Shown piece by piece: positions 1 through 4,508 of a stretch of DNA of 5,749 nucleotides (position 1 is its first letter; each line of letters starts with the position of its first letter). Under the pieces are notes generated by a model that was not told where the DNA came from, did no database searches, and worked only from the letters and a program-made list of their open reading frames with translations. The position numbers and the translations under genes were made by a program. This stretch comes from Spirochaetota bacterium (GTDB lineage Bacteria; Spirochaetota; UBA4802; UBA5550). The stretch covers positions 1-5,749 of the forward strand of contig JAKJGD010000154.1 of the NCBI GenBank assembly GCA_022704585.1, in the 5' to 3' direction.

Positions 1-1
1 C

Positions 2-766
2 CACGTCGTGTTCGGCACGAAGCTGGAGACCCCGTACGAGGAGTGGAAACGCGGCCCATACGCGGCCAGGGGCATCCAGTGCCAGGGATGCCACATGTAC
101 CAGCGGCCGGGTATCCCGGCCACCGGCTCTACCGCGCGCCCGGACAACCCGGGGGAAGCGGCCGCGGGCGGGCCTGCGCGGGGCCATGTGTTCACCCATT
201 ATTTTGTCGGAGGCAATACGCTGGTGCCTCCCCTGTTCGGCAACAGGGAACAGGCGACGATGGCGGAGGAACGGCTGAAAAATGCTGCTACGATAAAAAT
301 TGACGACACCATATCCGGGGGCATCTTGAAAATAACCGTGACCAACACGGGAGCGGGCCATGCCATACCGACCGGGCTCTCGCATGTCCGGCAGATCTGG
401 CTCGAGGTGACGGTCACCGGCCCCGGCGGGAAGGTGCTGTTCCAAAGCGGAAAGCCTGATGCCGCAGGCGTGATAGGGCCATCTGCGATTATATACAATA
501 CGGTATTCGGAGACGGAAACGGCAGGCCGGTCATGAACGTGGCAAAAGCGCGATTGATACTGAAAGACAGGCGCATCGGCCCCATGCAGAGCGTGTCGGA
601 GTCATATCGTCTGCCGGTGATACGGGTGAGACCGGTTGCGGCGGAGGTAAAGCTCTGGTACCGGATCGCGCCCCAGGAGCTGGTTGACTCGGTGCTCGGG
701 AAGGGGAAACTGAAAATCCCGGCCGTTCTGATGGCATCGGATAAAACAACGCTGACTGTGAAGTAG
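2..766 (+). CDS. Multihaem c-type cytochrome (cytochrome c554-like), C-terminal part; 5' end outside window
   Basis: The reading frame is open from base 2, so the GTG at 8 is probably internal and the true start and export signal lie upstream. Numbering from that codon, one haem-binding motif CQGCH is visible at residues 25-29 (bases 80-94). It is preceded by a YEEWKRGPY segment typical of c554-type haem domains. Histidines at 60 and 64, in a GHVFTHYFVGGN stretch, are plausible distal haem ligands. From about residue 93 the protein becomes a haem-free beta-rich domain (alternating hydrophobic strands) carrying the family-typical GAGHAIPTG motif at 115-123 and ending around residue 252. Proteins of this kind are exported, periplasmic or outer-surface electron carriers and usually carry several more haems upstream. 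The redox partner and any enzymatic activity cannot be told from this fragment. The gene is tail-to-tail with the peroxiredoxin gene (12 bp gap), and no hairpin-plus-T terminator is visible between them. Confidence 0.82.
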   Translation, partial: HVVFGTKLETPYEEWKRGPYAARGIQCQGCHMYQRPGIPATGSTARPDNPGEAAAGGPARGHVFTHYFVGGNTLVPPLFGNREQATMAEERLKNAATIKIDDTISGGILKITVTNTGAGHAIPTGLSHVRQIWLEVTVTGPGGKVLFQSGKPDAAGVIGPSAIIYNTVFGDGNGRPVMNVAKARLILKDRRIGPMQSVSESYRLPVIRVRPVAAEVKLWYRIAPQELVDSVLGKGKLKIPAVLMASDKTTLTVK

Positions 767-778
767 GGGCGTTCGGCG

Positions 779-1255
779 TCAGGAAAGCTCCCTGAGTGCC
801 TGCAATACCTCTTCGGCATGGCCTTTAACGCTGACCCTGTTCCATGCGCGCCGAAGCGTCCCGGCAGGATCGATAAGAAACGTGGACCTGACAACCCCGT
901 AAAACTCCCTGCCGTATAATTTCTTTTTCTGCCATACCCCGTACCGGTTCAGGGTTTTTTTCCCGGTATCACTGAGCAGGATGACCCCGAGCCCGTGCTT
1001 GTCGATAAATCGGGCATGGCTTTCGCCCGGATCGGGGCTTATCCCGATCACGATTGCGCCGAGTTTTTTGAATTTGCCGGCCAGTGCGGTGAAATCGACG
1101 GCTTCCGCCGTGCATCCTGATGTGTTGTCTTTCGGGTAAAAGTAGAGGACAACCCAGGAGCCGCGCATATCATCCAGGGAGGTCAACGTTCCCGCGTGAT
1201 CCGGCAGCGTGAACTCGGGCGCAGTATCGCCGGTTTTAAGGGTTTTCGGGGCCAT
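779..1255 (-). CDS. bcp: Thiol peroxidase, BCP/PrxQ-family peroxiredoxin (1-Cys form)
   Basis: This 158-residue protein is the usual full length for BCP/PrxQ, cytosolic peroxiredoxins that reduce H2O2 and organic hydroperoxides with thioredoxin-like or other thiol donors. The thioredoxin fold is visible: GDTAPEFTLPD (9-19), VVLYFYPKDNT (35-45), the PxxxTxxC active site (P41, T45, peroxidatic Cys48) and the conserved Arg in VVRSTFLID (R123). Cys48 is the only cysteine in the protein. The resolving cysteine five residues downstream, found in E. coli BCP, is Val53 here, so recycling must use an external thiol. The ATG at 1255 is supported by AGGAG seven bases upstream and by a sigma70-like promoter further up. 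The gene is divergent from the 8-oxoguanine glycosylase gene (26 bp between starts), which fits an oxidative-defence context. Family assignment is secure; the reductant is unknown. Confidence 0.95.
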   Translation of the reverse strand: MAPKTLKTGDTAPEFTLPDHAGTLTSLDDMRGSWVVLYFYPKDNTSGCTAEAVDFTALAGKFKKLGAIVIGISPDPGESHARFIDKHGLGVILLSDTGKKTLNRYGVWQKKKLYGREFYGVVRSTFLIDPAGTLRRAWNRVSVKGHAEEVLQALRELS

Positions 1256-1262
1256 GGCCGTG

Positions 1263-1267
1263 CTCCT
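1263..1267 (-). promoter_or_regulatory. Ribosome binding site of the peroxiredoxin gene
   Basis: On the minus strand this reads AGGAG, seven bases before the ATG at 1255. It is the clearest Shine-Dalgarno sequence among the complete genes in the window and fixes the peroxiredoxin start. Confidence 0.8.
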
Positions 1268-1281
1268 GCATAGTCGATTTA

Positions 1282-2007
1282 ATGGAATATTCTACAGTGG
1301 TTGGTTTGTCCGTGTCAAGATATAGCGCAAAAAAAATTGATGACGAGATCAGGAAGGTCCACCGTGAAATAGCTGCGCTGGCCGAGGAGCGTCTTGCCGA
1401 ATTCAGGCGTATCTGGGAATCGGGAGACGATACTGCACTGTTCGCGGAGCTGGCATTCTGCCTCCTCACGCCCCAGTCGGGTGCGAGGAGGTGCGCGCAG
1501 GCCGTGGAGCGTCTGAAGAAGTCGGGGAATCTCTTCCATGGCGGTTTCGATGACATTTGCCCGGACCTGAACATAGTCAGGTTCAAGAACAATAAGACGC
1601 GATACCTGATAGAAGCCCGCGAAAAGTTCTGGAGCGGCGGCGTATCGCTGAGGGAATTACTCGGTGAATGCGGGGACGCCCGGTCAATGAGAAAATTGCT
1701 CGTCGACAGCGTCAGGGGTATCGGGTTCAAGGAGGCGAGCCATTTTCTCCGGAATATCGGTCTCGGGGAGGATCTTGCCATTCTCGACCGCCATGTACTC
1801 AGGGTCATGGCCGGGCTCGAACTGCTCGGAAGCGTGCCGGTCGTTGCCGGCGGTCCGGGCCGCGTCGCGATCCCGCAATCACTGTCCGGGACGAAGTACA
1901 TCGTCCTGGAAGAGCGGCTCAGAAAATATGCCGCCCGCGCCGGCGTGCCCATGGGCCACCTCGATTTCGTGCTCTTCTACATGGCTACGGGGGACATCTT
2001 CAAGTAG
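1282..2007 (+). CDS. ogg: 8-oxoguanine DNA glycosylase/AP lyase, Ogg2 family (HhH-GPD)
   Basis: This enzyme excises 8-oxoguanine from DNA and cleaves the abasic site by beta-elimination, the first step of base-excision repair. The 241-residue protein matches the archaeal-type Ogg2 family. It has an N-terminal helical segment, ELAFCLLTPQSGA (56-68), and the helix-hairpin-helix GIGFKEASHFLRN (146-158) with catalytic Lys150. The loop AILDRH follows with catalytic Asp169. The C-terminal ATGDIFK ends in Lys241; in archaeal Ogg2 the terminal lysine contacts the 8-oxoguanine base. The start is uncertain: ATG 1282 has no Shine-Dalgarno sequence, and family members tend to begin near residue 10-15, so GTG 1297 or GTG 1312 are alternatives. 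An A8 run lies at 1329-1336. The gene converges on the ferritin-like gene with a 9 bp gap; a T7 run at 2022-2028 just after the stop is the only terminator-like sign. Confidence 0.92.
   Translation: MEYSTVVGLSVSRYSAKKIDDEIRKVHREIAALAEERLAEFRRIWESGDDTALFAELAFCLLTPQSGARRCAQAVERLKKSGNLFHGGFDDICPDLNIVRFKNNKTRYLIEAREKFWSGGVSLRELLGECGDARSMRKLLVDSVRGIGFKEASHFLRNIGLGEDLAILDRHVLRVMAGLELLGSVPVVAGGPGRVAIPQSLSGTKYIVLEERLRKYAARAGVPMGHLDFVLFYMATGDIFK
1289..1318 (-). promoter_or_regulatory. Sigma70-like promoter of the peroxiredoxin gene, inside the start of the glycosylase gene
   Basis: Read on the minus strand, TTGACA (1313-1318, perfect -35) is followed after 18 bp by TAGAAT (1289-1294, five of six matches to the -10 consensus). 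Transcription would start near 1282, giving an mRNA leader of about 27 bases that contains the AGGAG site. The promoter lies wholly within the first 13 codons of the oppositely oriented glycosylase gene. RNA polymerases loading for the two genes could therefore interfere. This is a pattern match, not evidence of activity. Confidence 0.65.
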
Positions 2008-2016
2008 GAGGAGTGA

Positions 2017-2502
2017 TCAGGTTTTTTTCAATTTATCGGCCAGATCGTAGAGCGTGAGCACGTGCTTGCGCTCCTCGGCGATGATTCTCTCGAGCATGTC
2101 CGCTGTTGCGTGGTGTTTCGGGTAGAGGCGCTTCATCTCCTTGTATAATAAAATCGATTCCTTTTCTGCGATGAAAGCGTGCTTGATAGCATCCAGCGGC
2201 GTTTCGATGGCGCGGACGAAATCCCTGATGTTTGACGTGTGACGGTCGAACACTAAACCTCCGCCGACCGCACGCAGGTAGGCATAGTAGTCATCATTGA
2301 AAATCCCTTCGTCAACGGCGTCAGGGCGCCACTGGAAGGATTGAAACAGGTCCCTGTGAACCAGCTCTTCTCGTGCGAGAAAAGAAAAAACATCTATAAC
2401 GGCGGGTTCCTTGAAGTGGCGGCCGCACTCCTTGTAAAAATCATGCCCTGTATCCTCAAGCTTGATTGCAATATCAATGATCTCTTTTATGCTGTAGGCC
2501 AT
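2017..2502 (-). CDS. Ferritin-like diiron protein (rubrerythrin-type four-helix bundle, no rubredoxin domain)
   Basis: The 161-residue protein has the ferritin-like pattern of metal ligands on four helices: Glu16 (IKLEDTGHDFY), Glu46-x-x-His49 (EELVH), Glu113 (AEKES) and Glu144-x-x-His147 (EERKH). This is the rubrerythrin-type diiron set. No CxxC pair is present (the only cysteine is Cys26), so the rubredoxin domain of true rubrerythrin is missing. Such stand-alone 'ferritin family' proteins are common in anaerobes and are thought to act in peroxide reduction or iron handling in the cytoplasm; the exact reaction is not known. The ATG at 2502 has a weak GGGG element about eight bases upstream and a good promoter about 35-65 bases upstream. 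Together with the nearby peroxiredoxin and 8-oxoguanine glycosylase genes it suggests an oxidative-stress cluster, though each gene is on its own transcript. Confidence 0.88.
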   Translation of the reverse strand: MAYSIKEIIDIAIKLEDTGHDFYKECGRHFKEPAVIDVFSFLAREELVHRDLFQSFQWRPDAVDEGIFNDDYYAYLRAVGGGLVFDRHTSNIRDFVRAIETPLDAIKHAFIAEKESILLYKEMKRLYPKHHATADMLERIIAEERKHVLTLYDLADKLKKT

Positions 2503-2535
2503 GTCCGTGCCCCGTATGAGTGGATTAACATTCTG

Positions 2536-2560
2536 AAATTAGCAACATATATGATAATTT
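2536..2560. promoter_or_regulatory. Imperfect palindrome, candidate operator over the ferritin-like promoter
   Basis: Arms AAATTAGCA and TGATAATTT (with one mismatch over nine paired positions) flank a 7-base centre, giving a 25 bp dyad. It fills the space between the -35 and -10 and touches both. The position is right for a repressor. The AT-rich GATAAT half-site is loosely reminiscent of Fur/PerR-type boxes, but it does not match their 7-1-7 spacing, so the binding protein is unknown. Confidence 0.35.
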
Positions 2561-2565
2561 GTCAA
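2538..2565 (-). promoter_or_regulatory. Sigma70-like promoter of the ferritin-like gene
   Basis: On the minus strand, TTGACA (2560-2565, perfect -35) is followed after 16 bp by GCTAAT (2538-2543, four of six -10 matches). A start near 2531 would leave a leader of about 29 bases. A second -35-like TTGACT overlaps at 2565-2570. The layout and leader length resemble those of the peroxiredoxin promoter. Confidence 0.55.
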
Positions 2566-2694
2566 GTCAATATGAGTTATTCACGTATCAGGCCATATGT
2601 ACCGGAGTTAAAACAAGGATTAGATTTACCGACCGAACAGACGTTATTTAATTTCTTGACATATATAGACGATCCTGTTCTTTATACATAATGG

Positions 2695-2874
2695 ATGATC
2701 AACGTACCGTGTCCATATGTCGAAGGCATCGACGGAGCGGACTGGTCATCGGGCATCAGTGTACGAGGGCATGAGTCTATCAGTGCAAACTATACCGGAA
2801 CAGGGAGGTTCCTGCTGCAAAGCCGCGTGGATTTTCCCTGCGAATCTGTACTTGAATATTCAAAGCGTACGTAA
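2695..2874 (+). CDS. Possible small ORF (59 codons), hypothetical, upstream of the phosphodiesterase gene
   Basis: ATG 2695 opens a 59-codon frame ending at TAA 2872-2874, 12 bases before the phosphodiesterase ATG and in the same frame. The peptide starts MINVPCPYVEGIDGADW and ends VLEYSKRT. It has two cysteines (6 and 49), no signal peptide and no membrane segment. For coding: G is frequent at first codon positions (20 of 59), the composition is protein-like, and the downstream gene lacks a Shine-Dalgarno sequence, which would fit translational coupling. Against: this ORF has no Shine-Dalgarno sequence itself, third-position G+C is only about 53%, and I do not recognise the family. The same bases could instead be an untranslated leader. 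No function is proposed. Confidence 0.3.
   Translation: MINVPCPYVEGIDGADWSSGISVRGHESISANYTGTGRFLLQSRVDFPCESVLEYSKRT
2852..2863. promoter_or_regulatory. Perfect 12 bp palindrome before the phosphodiesterase gene
   Basis: TTGAATATTCAA is a perfect dyad, flanked by GTAC at 2848-2851 and GTAC at 2867-2870, and lies about 25 bases before the ATG at 2887. The core GAATATTC occurs elsewhere in the window only at 1285-1292, over the peroxiredoxin -10. It could be an operator or simply chance. It falls inside the possible 59-codon ORF. Confidence 0.25.
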
Positions 2875-2886
2875 CGACTTCCTGAG

Positions 2887-4353
2887 ATGAACTACCGAAA
2901 CCTTAACAAAAGCGAGCTGATCGACCGTGTCCGGATGCTGGAAAATCAGCTGGAAGAGCTGAAGGGGAAAGACCGGCTCAGCTCACTGCTTGATAATATC
3001 AGGACCATTGTCGTGGTCACTGACGGGGAGGGCGTCCTTCATTACACCACCCCTTCTTTCGAATGGACCCTCGGCTACGAGGAAGAGGACCTGAAAAAGG
3101 CCAGGTTCATTGATTATATTCACCCCGAGGACAGGAAGCGCGTTGAAGACGTATTACGCATGGTGCTCAACTCGGACGGATCGTCGCTTATATTCCCCGA
3201 ATTCCGGTTCCAGCACAAGCGTGGGGCCTGGATATACCTTGAAGGGGATATCACGAACCAGATGCACGATGCCTCCCTTAAGGGGCTGGTCCTCAACCTC
3301 TATGACGTAACCCAGCGGAAACTCTTCGAAGTCGATTACGCCCGGCTCCTCGGCGCCATCAGGATCTCCACCGACAGCTTTCTTCTGAGCGATAACGAGG
3401 GCAATATTATATTCGTCAACGATGCGACCATGAAGCTGCTGGAGTCCGGCTCCAAGAACGAAATAATCGGCAGGAACATTTCCTCCTTCATAAGCGAAGG
3501 GGAGTTCAAGGAGCTGAGCAGGGCGGTACGTTACAACCAGGGGCAGATCAAGAGCGTGGAGCACCGGTTCGTGACCTCGACGGGACGGACCATACCCGTC
3601 GAATCCAGCATTGCAGTCATGAAGGACAGCAACCGCCAGGATATCGGCCTTGTTTATATCACGCGGGACATAACCGAGCGCAAGAGGGTCGAGGCCGAGA
3701 TCGTACAGTACCGCTACCACCTGGAGGAGATCGTCGAGGCCCGCACCGCCGAGCTGAACCAGAGCATGGGGAAGCTCCGGACAACCCTGGACGGGATCGT
3801 CGTCTCGATGGGATATGCGCTGGAATCGAGGGACCAGTACACGGCAGGCCACCAGCACCGCGTGGCCGAGGTCGCCTCGGAGATAGTCCGGGTCATGGGC
3901 CTCCCTGATAACACGATAGAGGGGATCCGCATGGCGGGCCTGATTCACGATATCGGCAAGATATACGTACCTTCGGAGATATTGAACAAGCACGGGAAGC
4001 TCGACGAAGTCGAGTTTATGCTCATCAAGAAGCACCCGCAGGTTGGATACGACATACTGAAATCGATCGATTTTCCCTGGCCGATCGCGCAGATAGTGTA
4101 CCAGCACCATGAAAAGATGAACGGATCAGGATACCCCCGGGGGCTGAAGGACGGGGAGATACTGCTCGAGGCCAAGATCATATGCGTCGCGGACGTCATA
4201 GAGGCGATGACGATCGACAGGCCCTACAAGGGCGGGGTGGGCATCGAGGGCGCGCTCGAGGAGATCGAGAAGAACAGGGGCGAGCTCTATGATCCGGCGG
4301 TTGTTGATTCCTGCATGAGGCTCTTTAAGGAAAAAGGCTACCGGTTCACCTAA
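2887..4353 (+). CDS. PAS-PAS-HD-GYP sensor, probable cyclic-di-GMP phosphodiesterase
   Basis: This 488-residue cytosolic protein has no membrane segment or signal peptide. It begins with a short coiled coil (about 5-28, ELIDRVRMLENQLEELKGK), then PAS domain 1 (about 35-145, ending LYDVTQRK) and PAS domain 2 (about 148-265, ending TRDITERKR). A coiled-coil linker (about 268-300) leads to the HD-GYP domain (about 303-485). Catalytic features are His322 (TAGHQHR), His354-Asp355 (HDIGK), His383 (KKHPQ), His407-His408 followed by EKMNGSGYP (GYP at 415-417), and Asp436 (ADVIEAMT). All expected metal ligands are present, so c-di-GMP hydrolysis to pGpG or GMP is likely; the usual DGxGYP is NGSGYP, a common variant. 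The PAS ligand is unknown. No receiver domain is present, so signalling is by direct sensing. The ATG at 2887 lacks a Shine-Dalgarno sequence. Hairpin terminators follow. Confidence 0.93.
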   Translation: MNYRNLNKSELIDRVRMLENQLEELKGKDRLSSLLDNIRTIVVVTDGEGVLHYTTPSFEWTLGYEEEDLKKARFIDYIHPEDRKRVEDVLRMVLNSDGSSLIFPEFRFQHKRGAWIYLEGDITNQMHDASLKGLVLNLYDVTQRKLFEVDYARLLGAIRISTDSFLLSDNEGNIIFVNDATMKLLESGSKNEIIGRNISSFISEGEFKELSRAVRYNQGQIKSVEHRFVTSTGRTIPVESSIAVMKDSNRQDIGLVYITRDITERKRVEAEIVQYRYHLEEIVEARTAELNQSMGKLRTTLDGIVVSMGYALESRDQYTAGHQHRVAEVASEIVRVMGLPDNTIEGIRMAGLIHDIGKIYVPSEILNKHGKLDEVEFMLIKKHPQVGYDILKSIDFPWPIAQIVYQHHEKMNGSGYPRGLKDGEILLEAKIICVADVIEAMTIDRPYKGGVGIEGALEEIEKNRGELYDPAVVDSCMRLFKEKGYRFT

Positions 4354-4359
4354 CAGTTT

Positions 4360-4391
4360 CCTGAAAAACTCCATCCATGGAGTTTTTCAGG
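4360..4391 (+). terminator. Hairpin terminator after the phosphodiesterase gene, possibly bidirectional
   Basis: A perfect inverted repeat begins six bases after the stop codon: arms CCTGAAAAACTCCAT (4360-4374) and ATGGAGTTTTTCAGG (4377-4391). The GC part (CTCC/GGAG) is flanked by A5 on one side and T5 on the other, so it could end transcripts from either strand. Confidence 0.7.
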
Positions 4392-4394
4392 GTC

Positions 4395-4431
4395 GGTTTT
4401 GAGAAGTGAATTCTTAAAACCTCACATTTTT
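4395..4431 (+). terminator. Second + strand hairpin with T tract
   Basis: Arms GGTTTTGAGAA (4395-4405) and TTCTTAAAACC (4411-4421) pair over 11 positions with a GTGAA loop. The single non-Watson-Crick pair is G:U only in + strand RNA, which points to function on that strand. A T5 run at 4427-4431 follows after five bases. It is probably a back-up terminator for the phosphodiesterase transcript. Confidence 0.5.
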
Positions 4432-4447
4432 CTCGGCAAGCGCCTCG

Positions 4448-4473
4448 AAAAATAGCGGTACATCCTGCACCGC
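4448..4473 (-). terminator. Intrinsic terminator of the aminopeptidase gene
   Basis: On the minus strand, GCGGTGC and GTACCGC (outer ends 4473 and 4455) form a 7 bp stem with a 5-base AGGAT loop, followed at once by TATTTTT (4454-4448). One pair is G:U on the minus strand but A:C on the plus strand, so the hairpin works for aminopeptidase mRNA. It lies about 30 bases after that gene's stop codon. Confidence 0.65.
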
Positions 4474-4508
4474 ATTAGCAGTTTGCTGCTTTTCGGCAAA
4501 CTGCTAAT
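4474..4508. repeat. Perfect inverted repeat spanning the aminopeptidase stop codon
   Basis: Arms ATTAGCAGTTTGC (4474-4486) and GCAAACTGCTAAT (4496-4508) are perfectly complementary over 13 bp around a 9-base loop. The aminopeptidase TAG stop (4504-4506) lies in the right arm. No T tract follows directly on the minus strand. It may protect the mRNA 3' end or assist the adjacent terminator. Confidence 0.7.

Larger units (their letters stand above)
2503..2694. other. AT-rich divergent regulatory spacer
   Basis: This stretch separates the divergent ferritin-like and phosphodiesterase units. Bases 2521-2690 are about 68% A+T (116 of 170 by hand count), clearly above the flanking genes. It contains the ferritin-like promoter (2538-2565) with an overlapping palindrome. 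On the + strand it has a TTGACA at 2656-2661, but the best following -10 (TATACA, 2683-2688) is 21 bp away, too far for a standard promoter, so any phosphodiesterase promoter here is weak or uses another sigma factor. A 39-codon frame from ATG 2572 to the TAA at 2689-2691 has no Shine-Dalgarno sequence, and I do not call it a gene. Confidence 0.6.

Noticed and set aside
779..796. Short inverted repeat TCAGG/CCTGA at the peroxiredoxin 3' end as a terminator
   Set aside because: The stem is only 5 bp with a 7-base loop, and no T tract follows on either strand.
199..894. 231-codon minus-strand frame over the cytochrome and peroxiredoxin ends
   Set aside because: It overlaps two genes with strong family motifs and has no recognisable protein features.
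1201..1281. + strand promoter for the glycosylase gene
   Set aside because: I scanned for -35/-10 pairs and found only weak matches such as CATAGT with no credible -35, so none is called.
1236..1952. 238-codon minus-strand frame opposite the glycosylase gene
   Set aside because: It is serine/arginine-rich antisense of a well-supported Ogg2 gene.
2656..2688. + strand promoter TTGACA...TATACA for the phosphodiesterase gene
   Set aside because: The 21 bp spacer is too long for a standard sigma70 promoter, and spacers of 16-18 bp give only two or three -10 matches.
2341..2691. 116-codon + strand frame across the ferritin-like gene start and the AT-rich spacer
   Set aside because: The first half is antisense to the diiron protein and the second half is promoter DNA; it has no Shine-Dalgarno sequence or family resemblance.
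2691..2774. 27-codon frame from ATG 2691
   Set aside because: It is very short, arginine-rich, has no ribosome binding site, and overlaps the more plausible 59-codon frame.
3154..4110. 318-codon open frame on the minus strand opposite the phosphodiesterase gene
   Set aside because: It lies antisense to a clear PAS-HD-GYP coding region and reflects GC-rich codon bias; the peptide has no recognisable domain.
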